Below the pieces are notes generated by a model. It ran no database searches, was not told the origin of the DNA, and saw nothing but the letters and a program-made list of their open reading frames with translations. Shown here piece after piece: positions 42,422-52,111 of a stretch of DNA of 64,000 nt. Numbering within the stretch: position 1 is the stretch's first letter; each line of letters begins with the position of its first letter. This DNA is from Hahella chejuensis KCTC 2396 (GTDB lineage Bacteria; Pseudomonadota; Gammaproteobacteria; Pseudomonadales; Oleiphilaceae), in contig NC_007645.1 in assembly GCF_000012985.1 (NCBI RefSeq), positions 806,001 to 870,000 of the forward strand. The letters are read 5' to 3'. Made by a program: the position numbers and the translations under genes.

Positions 42422-44098
42422 ATGGCTGACAAGCAGTTTACCAATAGTTTTGATTACATCATCGTCGGGACCGGTTCCGCTGGATGCGTTCTGGCTAACC
42501 GTCTGTCGGAAAGTGGTAAGTTCAATGTGCTGGCGCTGGAAGCAGGCCGTAAAGACGATACCTGGAAGATCCACATGCCCGCCGCCCTGACTTTCAATCT
42601 GGCGGACGACAAGTACAACTGGTACTACCACACTGAACCCCAGGCATTCATGAACAATCGCCGCCTGTACTGGCCGCGGGGAAGAGTATGGGGAGGCGGC
42701 TCCGCCCTCAACGCCATGGTGTATATCCGTGGTCACGCGCTGGATTATGACCGCTGGGAAGAAGAAGGCGCCAAGGGCTGGGCGTATAAAGACATACTGC
42801 CTTACTTCCGCAAGGCGGAAACCCGTGAACGCGGGGGCGACGCCTATCGCGGCAACGCTGGCCCGTTGAACGTGCATACCGGGGACGAAAAGAATCCTTT
42901 GTTCGACGCGTTCATCAAGGCGGGAATGGAAGCTGGTTATCCCTACACCGAGGACATGAACGGCTATCAGCAGGAAGGCGTGGGCGTGATGGACATGACC
43001 ATCAAGCAGGGCAAACGCTGGAGCGCGGCGCAGGCATACCTGCGTCCCGCCCTGACGCGTCCCAATCTGACGGCGGAAACCGGCGCCATGGTCACCCGTC
43101 TTCTGTTCGACAAAGGTCGCTGCATTGGCGTTGAGTACGAACAAAACGGCGCACTGGTCAAGGTCAAGGCGGAGCGGGAAGTGATCTTGTCCGGCGGCGC
43201 GATTAACTCGCCGCAGACCTTAATACTTTCCGGCATTGGCGATGAAGCGCAGTTGAAGTCTCTGGGCATCCCTGTGGTGGCGCATGTCCCCGGCGTAGGC
43301 CAGAACCTGCAGGATCACCTGGAGTTCTATGTGCAGCAAGCCTGTTCGCAGCCGCTGACGTTGTACACCTACACCAAGCAGCCGCGCAAAACCCTGGAAG
43401 GCGTGAAGTGGTTTCTGAACCACGACAGCGGCGCCTGCCGCACCGCACATTTGGAAGCGGGCGGTTTTATCCGCACTGAAGCCGGTGTGAAGCACCCGGA
43501 CATCCAATACCACTTCCTGCCGTCGCAGGTGATTGACCATGGCCGCGTCGATCCGAAGTTGCACGCCTATCAGGCCCACGTTGGGCCGATGCGCCCGACC
43601 TCCACGGGTTATTTGAAGGTTGTCTCCCGCGACCCGCGTCAGCACCCGCTGCTGGAGCCGAACTACCTGGCGACGGAGCGTGACCGCTGGGAGATGCGTC
43701 AGTGTGTGAAACTGACCCGGGAGATCTTCGCGCAACAGGCGCTTGATCCATTCCGCGGTGAAGAACTGCGTCCTGGTCCGGCTGTAAAAAGCGATGCGGA
43801 AATAGACGAATTCATCCGCCAGAGAGCGGATAGCGCTTACCACCCCTCCTGCACCTGCAAAATGGGTGCGGATGACGACCCGATGGCGGTGGTGAATTCC
43901 GAGGCGAAAGTCAGAGGCGTTGAAGGACTGAGAGTGGTGGACGCATCCATCATGCCCAGCATCGTCAGCGGCAACCTGAATGCGCCGACCATTATGATGG
44001 CCGAGAAGTGCGCAGATCACATTCTCGGCGTTTCGATGCTGCCGCCCAGCGACGCGCCGGTCTGGATTCATCCCGACTACGCGAACAAGCAGCGGTAG
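42422..44098 (+). CDS. betA: Choline dehydrogenase
   Basis: FAD-dependent GMC oxidoreductase that oxidises choline to betaine aldehyde, usually membrane-associated. The 558-residue protein has the ADP-binding motif YIIVGTGSAGCVLANRLSE, the GMC signature WPRGRVWGGGSALNAMVYIR, a second signature SGGAINSPQTLILSGIG, and the active-site His in SAYHPSCTCKMG and NLNAPTIMMAEK. It starts 9 bases after betB. A stem-loop (44106-44125) separates it from choX. Confidence 0.97.
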   Translation: MADKQFTNSFDYIIVGTGSAGCVLANRLSESGKFNVLALEAGRKDDTWKIHMPAALTFNLADDKYNWYYHTEPQAFMNNRRLYWPRGRVWGGGSALNAMVYIRGHALDYDRWEEEGAKGWAYKDILPYFRKAETRERGGDAYRGNAGPLNVHTGDEKNPLFDAFIKAGMEAGYPYTEDMNGYQQEGVGVMDMTIKQGKRWSAAQAYLRPALTRPNLTAETGAMVTRLLFDKGRCIGVEYEQNGALVKVKAEREVILSGGAINSPQTLILSGIGDEAQLKSLGIPVVAHVPGVGQNLQDHLEFYVQQACSQPLTLYTYTKQPRKTLEGVKWFLNHDSGACRTAHLEAGGFIRTEAGVKHPDIQYHFLPSQVIDHGRVDPKLHAYQAHVGPMRPTSTGYLKVVSRDPRQHPLLEPNYLATERDRWEMRQCVKLTREIFAQQALDPFRGEELRPGPAVKSDAEIDEFIRQRADSAYHPSCTCKMGADDDPMAVVNSEAKVRGVEGLRVVDASIMPSIVSGNLNAPTIMMAEKCADHILGVSMLPPSDAPVWIHPDYANKQR

Positions 44099-44105
44099 CC
44101 AAGGC

Positions 44106-44125
44106 CCGCCCTGGAGACAGGGCGG
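44106..44125 (+). other. Stem-loop between betA and choX
   Basis: CCGCCCT / AGGGCGG with a 6-base loop and no U-run. It probably modulates expression of the transport genes relative to the enzymes, or stabilises mRNA. Confidence 0.55.
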
Positions 44126-44165
44126 ACCCCAACCATTTCTGGAACGATTGAAGAGAGGAAAAATA

Positions 44166-45104
44166 ATGAACCACTTCAAGCGACTGTTGATCAGCGGTCT
44201 GATGTTATTGACGAGTGTTAACGCCTATAGCGCGCAAAGCTGCAAAGAAGTCACCTTTGCGGATGTCGGCTGGACCGACATCACCGCCACCACTGCGTTG
44301 ACCTCCGTCATTCTGCAGGGGCTGGGCTATTCCACGGAATCCCAGCTGCTGTCTGTGCCGGTGACCTACAAGTCGCTGGAGAACGGCGACGTGGACGTAT
44401 TCCTGGGCAACTGGATGCCGACCATGGAAGCGGATATTCGCCCTTATGTGGAAAACAAGTCTGTGGAAGTTGTTGGCAAGAACCTGGACGGCGCCAAGTA
44501 CACGCTGGCGGTGCCCTCTTATGTGGCGGAAGCGGGCGTGAAAACATTCGCGGATATCGCCAAGCATGCGGACAAGTTCAAAGACCGTATCTACGGCATC
44601 GAGCCGGGCAATGACGGCAACCGTCTGATTCAGGACATGATCGATAAAAACGCCTTCGCTCTGAAAGAATTCAAAGTGGTGGAATCCAGCGAAGCAGGCA
44701 TGCTGTCGCAGCTGAAAAGAGCCGTTAAGCGTAAAGAGTGGATTGTGTTTCTGGCCTGGGAGCCGCATCCGATGAACGCCAACTTTGAGCTGACTTATCT
44801 CAGCGGCGGCGATGATTATTTCGGCCCTAACTTCGGTGGCGCGTCTGTATTCACCAATGTGCGTAAAGGCTTGATGAATGAGTGCGGTAACCTGGCGCAA
44901 CTGCTGAACAACCTGGAGTTTTCCCTGCAAATGGAAAACGAAGTCATGGGCGCAATTCTGGATGATAAGAAAAAGCCTGAAGTGGCGGCCAAAGCGTGGT
45001 TAAAAGAAAACTTCGACAGCGTCGAAGGCTGGTTGCAGGGCGTTAAAACCATTGACGGCAAGCCAGCGGCGCCGGCAGTGAAAAAACACCTGGACCTGAT
45101 GTAA
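44166..45104 (+). CDS. choX: Choline ABC transporter, periplasmic binding protein
   Basis: Solute receptor of 312 residues. Signal peptide (LLISGLMLLTSVNAYSA) then the ProX/ChoX fold: VTFADVGWTDITATTALTSV, NGDVDVFLGNWMPTMEADI, IYGIEPGNDGNRLIQDMI and WIVFLAWEPHPMNANFELTY with aromatic-cage residues. The GNWMP and EPHPMN stretches are typical of choline-binding ChoX. ATG 44166 follows AGAGGAA. The permease and ATPase genes follow in the same operon, so choline is the likely substrate. Confidence 0.92.
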   Translation: MNHFKRLLISGLMLLTSVNAYSAQSCKEVTFADVGWTDITATTALTSVILQGLGYSTESQLLSVPVTYKSLENGDVDVFLGNWMPTMEADIRPYVENKSVEVVGKNLDGAKYTLAVPSYVAEAGVKTFADIAKHADKFKDRIYGIEPGNDGNRLIQDMIDKNAFALKEFKVVESSEAGMLSQLKRAVKRKEWIVFLAWEPHPMNANFELTYLSGGDDYFGPNFGGASVFTNVRKGLMNECGNLAQLLNNLEFSLQMENEVMGAILDDKKKPEVAAKAWLKENFDSVEGWLQGVKTIDGKPAAPAVKKHLDLM

Positions 45105-45116
45105 GCAGGCGCAGGT

Positions 45117-45962
45117 ATGGACTGGAGTAGTTATTTGAGCGCTCTTAGCAGCTACAAACTGCCAGTCGGCGATTGGATGGAAAGCCTGGTCGATATGCTT
45201 ATCGACCATGGCGGCGCCTTCTTCGACGGCGTCGCCATTTGTCTGGAATACTTGATCCAGGGGCTCACCGAAGCGCTGTTATTTGCGCCGCCCTGGTTGT
45301 TCATCGCCGTCATCGTGGCGTTCGCCGCCTGGCGTCATCGCAATTGGTCATCGCCTTTATTCGCACTGATCGCTCTGGGCCTCATCTGGAATATGGGGTA
45401 CTGGGAGGAGACGATCGAAACACTGGCGCTGGTCCTGTTTGCGACCGGATTCTGCGTGCTCTTCGGCGTTCCGATTGGCATCGCCGCCGCGCACCGTCCC
45501 TGGTTGTATCGCGGTATGCGTCCCTTGCTGGATTTGATGCAGACGATTCCGACCTTTGTTTATCTGATTCCGACCCTGACCCTGTTTGGTCTGGGAGTGG
45601 TGCCCGGCCTGATTTCAACCGTGATCTTCGCTATCGCTGCGCCAATCCGCCTGACCCATCTGGGTATCACACAGGTGCCGGAAGAATTATTGGAAGCCGG
45701 CAAAGCGTTTGGCTGCAAACCCAGCGTTTTGCTGCTGAAAGTAGAGATACCCGCGGCGATGTCCAGCATTATGGCGGGCGTCACGCAGTGCATCATGCTG
45801 TCTTTGTCCATGGTGGTCATCGCCGCCCTGGTCGGCGCCGACGGACTGGGCAAACCAGTGGTGCGCGCCTTGAATACGGTGGATATCGCCACTGGATTTG
45901 AAGCCGGGCTGGCTATCGTACTGATCGCCATTTTATTGGACAGACTGTTTAAAAGAGCCTGA
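45117..45962 (+). CDS. choW: Choline ABC transporter, permease
   Basis: Inner-membrane permease of 281 residues of the ProW/OpuAB group. Several membrane helices, including LFAPPWLFIAVIVAFAAW and TLALVLFATGFCVLFGVPIG, and the EAA loop EELLEAGKAFGCKPSVLLLKVEIP that contacts the ATPase. PLLDLMQTIPTFVYLIP is a family hallmark. It starts 12 bases after choX and precedes choV. Confidence 0.95.
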   Translation: MDWSSYLSALSSYKLPVGDWMESLVDMLIDHGGAFFDGVAICLEYLIQGLTEALLFAPPWLFIAVIVAFAAWRHRNWSSPLFALIALGLIWNMGYWEETIETLALVLFATGFCVLFGVPIGIAAAHRPWLYRGMRPLLDLMQTIPTFVYLIPTLTLFGLGVVPGLISTVIFAIAAPIRLTHLGITQVPEELLEAGKAFGCKPSVLLLKVEIPAAMSSIMAGVTQCIMLSLSMVVIAALVGADGLGKPVVRALNTVDIATGFEAGLAIVLIAILLDRLFKRA

Positions 45963-46007
45963 GCGCGCCGCGCTTGGTCTCTGCTGAAAGAGTAGTGGGC
46001 AATTGCC

Positions 46008-47186
46008 ATGATTGAGTTTAAAAACGTAGACGTGGTGTTCGGCGACCAGCCCCAGCAGGCTATCGCTCTGCTGGATGAAGGCCAGGACCGGGAAGCGATT
46101 CTCGACCGCACCGGACACACCGTCGCCGTAAATAACGCCAGCCTGAGAGTGGAAAAGGGCGAAATTTGTGTGCTGATGGGGCTGTCCGGCTCCGGTAAAT
46201 CCAGTTTGCTGCGCACAGCGAACGGTTTGAATCCAGTGGCCCGAGGGCAAGTGCTCATCACCACGGAAGACGGCGAGCAGGACTTCTTCGCCTTGCCTGT
46301 CGAGCAACAGCGCAAGCTGCGGCTAGAGCGCATCACTATGGTGTTTCAGAAGTTCGCGCTGATGCCTTGGCTGACAGTGGGAGAGAATGTCGCTTTTGGT
46401 CTGGAAATGAAGGGAATGAGCCGCGCTCAGGTGAAAAAGCGGGTGGATGAGCAACTGGAGCTGGTGGGACTGGCGCAATGGCGCGACACCAAGCCCGGCG
46501 AGCTGTCCGGCGGTATGCAGCAACGCGTTGGTCTGGCGCGGGCGCTGGCGATGGAGTCCGATATTATTCTGATGGATGAGCCCTTTTCCGCATTGGACCC
46601 GCTGATCCGAAATCAGCTGCAGGATGAATTGCTGCGCCTGCAGGAGAAACTGAACAAAACGGTGATCTTCGTCAGTCACGATCTGGATGAGGCGCTGAAG
46701 CTCGGCAACCATATCGCCATTATGAAAGACGGATGTATCGTGCAGCATGACACGCCGGAAAATATAGTGTTGAATCCCGCCAATGATTATGTGCGCAGTT
46801 TTGTCTCGCACACCAATCCGGTCAATGTGCTGCTTGCGCAATCGCTGATGCGTCCGCTGACGACGGCGGAAAAGGTGGCGGATGAAATCTGCGTCAGCAA
46901 GCGCTACGACTATTGGCTGAAAACGGCGGACAAGCTGGAGGACAGCCAGGTTCGATATGCCGACGCCGTATTCCCCGTGCAACGCTGGAGTTCGGAGCAG
47001 GAGGTGGAAAGCCTGCAAAAGCTACCCACGATCATTCCCGCGGATACGCTTATGCGGGACGTGGTGGCCATCCGCCACTTCACCGGCCATGCGATATTGG
47101 TCGGCGGCGAAAAGGAAATATCCGGCGTTATCAACGACCAGAACATCTACCACGCCCTCCTGGGCCGCCATCTCGACGACAACTGA
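46008..47186 (+). CDS. choV: Choline ABC transporter, ATP-binding protein
   Basis: Cytosolic ATPase of 392 residues that powers choline uptake. Walker A is GLSGSGKS, the signature is LSGGMQQRVGLARALA, Walker B is IILMDEPFSALDP, and the switch His is in FVSHDLDEA. A long N-terminal segment before the ATPase and a C-terminal region after residue 270 (about 120 residues, CBS-like, ending VINDQNIYHALL) match the ProV/ChoV form. It is the last gene of the operon, followed by a strong terminator. Confidence 0.95.
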   Translation: MIEFKNVDVVFGDQPQQAIALLDEGQDREAILDRTGHTVAVNNASLRVEKGEICVLMGLSGSGKSSLLRTANGLNPVARGQVLITTEDGEQDFFALPVEQQRKLRLERITMVFQKFALMPWLTVGENVAFGLEMKGMSRAQVKKRVDEQLELVGLAQWRDTKPGELSGGMQQRVGLARALAMESDIILMDEPFSALDPLIRNQLQDELLRLQEKLNKTVIFVSHDLDEALKLGNHIAIMKDGCIVQHDTPENIVLNPANDYVRSFVSHTNPVNVLLAQSLMRPLTTAEKVADEICVSKRYDYWLKTADKLEDSQVRYADAVFPVQRWSSEQEVESLQKLPTIIPADTLMRDVVAIRHFTGHAILVGGEKEISGVINDQNIYHALLGRHLDDN

Positions 47187-47190
47187 TCTC

Positions 47191-47227
47191 AACGGCTCGC
47201 ACCGCACTCTGCGAGCCGTTTTCTTTT
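47191..47227 (+). terminator. Rho-independent terminator of the bet-cho operon
   Basis: AACGGCTCGC (47191-47200) and GCGAGCCGTT (47211-47220) form a perfect 10-bp stem followed by TTCTTTT. Confidence 0.95.
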
Positions 47228-47373
47228 ATCCCTATCCCAGTTTCATCGTATGTATGGGCCTCATTACCTTTTAATCGACACTAGGCAAAGCGTTAGACGT
47301 CTGGCGTGTCCTGTCGCTTTGTGATTTGATGGATAGCCTAGCTTTTAATCGAAGACTTCAGCCGCGCTTAATC

Positions 47374-47763
47374 ATGTTGAACATCTCTACGCCTGCACTA
47401 CTGTTTCCCGCCATTTCCTTGTTATTACTGGCCTACACCAATCGATTCTTGGTGATCGCTCAGTTGATACGCTCTTTGTACAAGCAATTAAATGAGACGA
47501 AGGAGCGTCATATGAAGCAGCAGATTCTGCATTTGCGGAAGCGGATTCATCTGATTCGCTGGATGCAGTCTCTGGGAGTCATGGCTTTTATTCTGTGTAC
47601 GCTTTCTATGGGCAGCCTGATTTTGGAGCTGGAGTATGTCGGAGAGGGGCTGCTCGGGGGGAGCTTGCTGCTGCTATTGGGGTCTTTGGTTATTTGTCTG
47701 ATTGAGATTCATATCTCCGGCGCTGCGCTCAGTATTCAGTTGAATAATCTGGAAGACCTCTGA
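47374..47763 (+). CDS. DUF2721 membrane protein
   Basis: A 129-residue integral membrane protein of the DUF2721 family: LNISTPALLFPAISLLLLAYTNR, a basic cytosolic loop IRSLYKQLNETKERHMKQQIL, then two helices (SLGVMAFILCTLSMGSLIL, GGSLLLLLGSLVICLIEI) and the family tail EIHISGAALSIQL. The start is uncertain: ATG 47374 gives the usual family N-terminus, but no clear site precedes it, and an in-frame ATG at 47329 is possible. Function unknown. It shares a bidirectional terminator with the next gene. Confidence 0.75.
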   Translation: MLNISTPALLFPAISLLLLAYTNRFLVIAQLIRSLYKQLNETKERHMKQQILHLRKRIHLIRWMQSLGVMAFILCTLSMGSLILELEYVGEGLLGGSLLLLLGSLVICLIEIHISGAALSIQLNNLEDL

Positions 47764-47776
47764 GATCGAGGCAATA

Positions 47777-47803
47777 AAAAAGCCAGCATCATGCTGGCTT
47801 TTC
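47777..47803. terminator. Bidirectional terminator
   Basis: AAAAGCCAGCA / TGCTGGCTTTT with a 3-base loop. The A-run and T-run allow termination on both strands, serving the two convergent membrane protein genes. Confidence 0.9.
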
Positions 47804-47825
47804 CATATAAAGAGCTGTTTGGAAA

Positions 47826-48575
47826 CTAGCCCGCCATCGTTTGATCTTCCACGCCAAAGACATTCCGATACAGTGCGCCGTAGCAGATCATGGTCATGGG
47901 TATTGTCCAGATCAGGCCAATACCCAGTGGGATCATCGCCACAAAGTTAATCAAGCCCAACAACAAGAACAGGCCAAAAACGGCGAACCAGCGTTTGGTG
48001 ACGGCTTTGCGTGAGGCTTCCAGGGCTTGCCAGGGGGAAAGGTTTTTCTCGATAACCAATGGAAGCGCCAGGTAGTAGCTGAACATTAGATAGATGCCGG
48101 GTAATACCAGTAATAGAAATCCGATAAACAGCATGACGTACATCAGGATAGCGGTTAAAAGCAAAGGCAACGCTTTATGGAAATAGTTAAATACTTCCCC
48201 AACATTTAAAGGCGCATCGACTGAGCGCTTAAGGCCAAGCATAAATAGGCCCATGCCAAGAGGCAGCGATACGGCTGTGACGACCACTTGATTGAGTATG
48301 GCCAGGACTACGGCAGCTCCGCCGCTGTCGGGGCCTACAATGCCGATGACAAAGCCCATAACCAGGGATACGCCAAACATAACAGCGAAGTAAACAATAC
48401 CTGCCAGGATAATAGTCAGCTTAGCCCCACTGGTGCGTTCCCAGGCTTCACTGATCAGTTCGCCCACCCGAAAGTGGTAGTTGCCGTTAACGCCGTCTTC
48501 CAGCGAGCCCCACCTGCGGTCTCCACTACGCTCCGGAGTGAGGTTGGATTGCGGAGTAGAATAAACGTCGCTCAT
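47826..48575 (-). CDS. Multi-pass membrane protein (DUF975/GPDPase-membrane-like)
   Basis: A 249-residue inner-membrane protein with a cytosolic N-terminal 50 residues, then about six helices (for example LTIILAGIVYFAVMFGVSLV, LLTAILMYVMLFIGFLLLVL). The loop LVIEKNLSPWQALEASRKAVTKR is characteristic of membrane proteins related to DUF975 and the GPDPase membrane domain. AAGGAA precedes the ATG. The function is unknown; members are often linked to envelope stress only by context. Confidence 0.78.
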   Translation of the reverse strand: MSDVYSTPQSNLTPERSGDRRWGSLEDGVNGNYHFRVGELISEAWERTSGAKLTIILAGIVYFAVMFGVSLVMGFVIGIVGPDSGGAAVVLAILNQVVVTAVSLPLGMGLFMLGLKRSVDAPLNVGEVFNYFHKALPLLLTAILMYVMLFIGFLLLVLPGIYLMFSYYLALPLVIEKNLSPWQALEASRKAVTKRWFAVFGLFLLLGLINFVAMIPLGIGLIWTIPMTMICYGALYRNVFGVEDQTMAG

Positions 48576-48760
48576 AGTTATTCCTTAATGCCCGTTGTTT
48601 TATTAATAAAAATTAACAGACAAAATATAGCATATTATTCCTAACAGATAGCCAGACTGGAAAATTTATTTTTTACAAAGAGTTACGGAGTTCGCGGTAT
48701 GGAGCGGGAAGTTGCTCAAAAAGAGAGCTTTTTGCGGCGTTACTGAGCTGGACGAAAGTA

Positions 48761-48784
48761 TCGGGGCCTTTGATGAGGCCCCGA
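48761..48784 (-). terminator. Probable terminator hairpin of ltaE
   Basis: TCGGGGCCT / AGGCCCCGA (9 bp, 6-base loop) directly after the ltaE stop on the minus strand. The U-tract is poor. Confidence 0.6.
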
Positions 48785-48794
48785 TATGCAGAAC

Positions 48795-49802
48795 TTATTT
48801 TTTAAACGCCATGACCGCTTGCGCCAGGCGATCAATATCATCCCGTGAAATATCCAGATGAGTGACGAATCGGATCGTTGGCGATGGCGAAATTAAAATA
48901 TTATGTGACTTCAGATACTGCGCCAGTGCGTTGATATCCTCTCCTCGATAGCTGGCGAACGCCATATTGGTCTGCACCAGACTCATATCTATATCGAACA
49001 GGTTGGTCTCCGCCAGACGTTGCGCCAGATAGGCGGCGTTGTCGTGGTCCTCCTGCAGGCGTTCAACCCCTGACTGCAAAGCAATGATGCCAGCGGCGGC
49101 CAATACGCCAGCCTGCCGCATGCCGCCGCCACAGACTTTTCGCCAGCGTCGGGCGGTATCGATAAAGGCCTTGTCGCCGCACAACAGGGACCCAACTGGC
49201 GCGCCGAGGCCCTTTGACAGGCAAATGGAGACGGAGTCGAAGTATTGCGTGACTTCTTTGGGATTAATGCCTTGCTTGACGGTCGCATTGAACAGACGGG
49301 CTCCGTCCAGGTGCGTGGCGAGCCCTCTGCGGCGGGCAAGCTCCGTTGCGTTTCGGATGTAATCTTGCGGAATCACCTTGCCGCCGATGGTATTTTCCAG
49401 GCTCAGCAGGCGGGTGCGGGCGAAATGGAAGTCGTCTGGCTTGATGGCGGCTTCTATTTTTGCGAGAGGGATAGTTCCGTCCGCATCATGCTCAATGGGT
49501 TGAGGTTGTATGCCTCCCAGCACTGCTGCGCCGCCGCCTTCATATTTATAAGTATGCGCCTGTTGGCCGACCAGATACTCATCGCCGCGCTGGCAGTGGG
49601 TGAGCAACGCCAGCAGGTTGGTCTGGGTGCCGCTGCAGGCGAACAAGGCGGCTTCATAGCCCAGCATCTCCGCCGCTATGTCTTGCAGGCGGTTGACGGT
49701 TGGATCATCGCCGTAGACGTCATCGCCGACTTCCGCGGCCGCCATGGCGGCTCTCATCGGCTGGCTGGGACGAGTAACGGTGTCGCTGCGAAAATCAATC
49801 AT
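48795..49802 (-). CDS. ltaE: Low-specificity L-threonine aldolase
   Basis: PLP enzyme of 335 residues that cleaves L-threonine and L-allo-threonine to glycine and acetaldehyde, in the cytosol. Family landmarks: IDFRSDTVTRPSQPMRAAM, GDDVYGDDPTVNRLQ, LENTIGGKVIP, ATHLDGARLFNA (PLP-contacting Asp and Arg), and SICLSKGLGAPVGS with the Schiff-base Lys. GGGMRQAGVLAAAG is also typical. It is monocistronic, with a hairpin after the stop. Confidence 0.95.
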   Translation of the reverse strand: MIDFRSDTVTRPSQPMRAAMAAAEVGDDVYGDDPTVNRLQDIAAEMLGYEAALFACSGTQTNLLALLTHCQRGDEYLVGQQAHTYKYEGGGAAVLGGIQPQPIEHDADGTIPLAKIEAAIKPDDFHFARTRLLSLENTIGGKVIPQDYIRNATELARRRGLATHLDGARLFNATVKQGINPKEVTQYFDSVSICLSKGLGAPVGSLLCGDKAFIDTARRWRKVCGGGMRQAGVLAAAGIIALQSGVERLQEDHDNAAYLAQRLAETNLFDIDMSLVQTNMAFASYRGEDINALAQYLKSHNILISPSPTIRFVTHLDISRDDIDRLAQAVMAFKK

Positions 49803-50118
49803 AATTGGATACCAATGCGATAGAATGTTCTGTTTTGTCGGGCCGCTCGAATCAATGACGCCGGAGAATCTGTCTGAGAGGACAGGAACGAGTTGTCAAG
49901 CCAATGCTATTTTGGTAATTCTGAGCGCCCCTGACTTTTTTTAAAGGACTAGACCAGAGCGAATATTACGGATTAATCGCGAAATTGCGGAGCCTGGCCC
50001 TCCCAATTGTGTTAAAGTTACGTGTTACTACGTATGCCTCTGCAGTCGACAGTTTATGCGGCTACATAAACTGAATTGAGGGTAGTAAGGATTAACACGC
50101 CCAGATTCGGACGACAAC
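49803..50118. other. Intergenic region between ltaE and the signalling locus
   Basis: 316 bases, promoters of both divergent units. The dyad TACGT (50019-50023) / ACGTA (50030-50034) may be an operator or promoter-linked. No gene supported. Confidence 0.5.
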
Positions 50119-51906
50119 GTGTTTCGAACCAAAAGACGTAGAGCCAAGCACTCGATCCAGTTTCATTTGGCGATGGCCTTTATCGCGCTATTGCTCACTT
50201 TCGGCGCGGTATTAGGCTGGTTTCACCATCAGAAAATGTCGGACATATTTATTACGTCCACCCATCACCTGTTCGATAGAGTGGCCACGGACGTCAGCGG
50301 CGCGTTTTACGCAGGCTACTCTCCCGTCTCCGCCACCGTCAAACTGCTCTCACTGTCCCCATTGATGCAGGAGAATGACCTCGAAGGCCGCTTGCAGCAC
50401 TTACCCAGTCTGGTGGCCGTTTTGCGCGCGCAACCGCAGGTCGCCGCGTTATCCGTAGGGTATGCGGACTCGGAATATTTCATCATTCGCAACCTGAACT
50501 CGGAATATCTGCTGAAGCGTTTTGATGCGCCATTGGGGGCGCATTATGTGGTGGACAACATCGAGCGCAGCGACGGTTCCAACGCCTTCATGCGCTTCTA
50601 CTATGACGAAGCGCTAAACCGAATTGGCGAGAAAGATCTCGGCTACACCAATTACGATCCCACCGTGCGTCCCTGGTATCGTTTGGCGGCCTACACGCGC
50701 GACGTCACCACCACACAGCCTTACTTATATTATTTTATCGGCAAGGTCGGGGTGACGGCCGTCAAACAGGACCCCGCCAGCGGCGCGGTGTTCGCGGCGG
50801 ACATCACTTTGGAGTCGCTGTCGCAGACCTTGCAGGAAAATCGGGTCAGTCCCTCGTCGCAAATGTTGATCTATACCCATGACGGTAGCGTGATCGGTAG
50901 TCTGGACCCCGGCTCAATCGTAGTCGACAACGATCCCGAGAAACTGCGCATATTGCAGCTGGCTGACCTGAAAAGTCCTGAGATTCGCGACTTTATCGCG
51001 CGACAGAAGGAATCCGCCGGCTCTGACTTTTTCTTCGACTCCCACGGCGAACGCTGGCTGGGAGTTACCCGTCCCGTTAACCTGGTGGGCTTCACCGCCA
51101 ACCTGATGATACTGGCGCCAGAGTCCGAGCTATTGGCCGAGGCATACGAAATCACCAATCAGTCAGGCGTGATCACCTTGGTTATCGTGATACTGGCCTT
51201 GCCGTTCGCGTTGTTTTTCGCCAATCAGATTGCGCGGCCGTTGAAAAATCTGGCGGAGGAGACCCGACGTATCCAACGGCTGGACTTCGTTTCGCCATTG
51301 ACGGTGAAGTCCTCCATCAGCGATATCGATTCCCTGGCGTCCGCTATTGAGCTGATGAAAAACACCATCAGCCGCTTTACTGGATTGACCCGCACCCTGG
51401 CGGAGGAGCGGGATTTCGATCGCCTGTTGCATGAAGTATCTCTTAATGCGATGCATATGAGTCAGGCGGAAGGGGCCCTGGTCTATCTTATCGATCCCGA
51501 AGAAGAGCGCTTGTGGCCGGCGTGCTTTCAGACCCGTCATGGCGCCAAAACCCATCATGCCATGCCGTCACTGAATCTGTCGGATCAGAATATCGCCTTT
51601 GTGCAGGCGACCTGCCAGGACGATCTGAGCGTCATTGCCGTCACATACGACTCCGCAGCCCGTTGCGGCACCCATGAAAGTCTGCTGAATCACGTGGGTA
51701 GCGAACGCCTCAGCACGGTGGCGATGCCGCTCAAGAATCGCCAGGGGCGGCGCATTGGTCTGTTATGTCTGCTGTTTCAGCCTGATGAAGATAATAGCCT
51801 GACCGCACCGGAAGAGAGGCTGGCGTTTGTGCGGGCGCTGGCGGGATTGTGCGCCCTTTCCATCGACAGCGGATATCGCGCCAGTCCCCGCAAGCAGGCG
51901 GTTTGA
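50119..51906 (+). CDS. dCache-HAMP-GAF sensor protein without output domain
   Basis: Membrane sensor of 595 residues. GTG start with a weak site. N-terminal helix (HLAMAFIALLLTFGAVLGW), a periplasmic dCache sensor domain (about 40-335, with TNYDPTVRPWYRLAAYTRD typical of Cache), a second helix (VITLVIVILALPFALFFA), a HAMP segment (ARPLKNLAEETRRIQRLDF), then a GAF domain (about 430-590). It ends there, without kinase, cyclase, HD-GYP or MCP domain. It must act through protein contact or with the downstream kinase and diguanylate cyclase. Relatives often carry a cyclase or phosphodiesterase domain after GAF. Confidence 0.85.
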   Translation: MFRTKRRRAKHSIQFHLAMAFIALLLTFGAVLGWFHHQKMSDIFITSTHHLFDRVATDVSGAFYAGYSPVSATVKLLSLSPLMQENDLEGRLQHLPSLVAVLRAQPQVAALSVGYADSEYFIIRNLNSEYLLKRFDAPLGAHYVVDNIERSDGSNAFMRFYYDEALNRIGEKDLGYTNYDPTVRPWYRLAAYTRDVTTTQPYLYYFIGKVGVTAVKQDPASGAVFAADITLESLSQTLQENRVSPSSQMLIYTHDGSVIGSLDPGSIVVDNDPEKLRILQLADLKSPEIRDFIARQKESAGSDFFFDSHGERWLGVTRPVNLVGFTANLMILAPESELLAEAYEITNQSGVITLVIVILALPFALFFANQIARPLKNLAEETRRIQRLDFVSPLTVKSSISDIDSLASAIELMKNTISRFTGLTRTLAEERDFDRLLHEVSLNAMHMSQAEGALVYLIDPEEERLWPACFQTRHGAKTHHAMPSLNLSDQNIAFVQATCQDDLSVIAVTYDSAARCGTHESLLNHVGSERLSTVAMPLKNRQGRRIGLLCLLFQPDEDNSLTAPEERLAFVRALAGLCALSIDSGYRASPRKQAV

Positions 51907-52111
51907 GACTAAGCTGCCCGCATAGCGGGCTATGCCATCTCTCAACTTGATTTATAATTCGATTCGTGGAAAGGTTGTGCCCACTCATGCGGATCAAATT
52001 AGCGAACAAATAATGCCGAAACGTCAACAGCCTCTTGGCGTCCGAACTGGCGACGATTATGCAGCGCGAGCGCGTCGCCGCAAGACCTGCGGCAAGCTCC
52101 AATAAGCCTGT

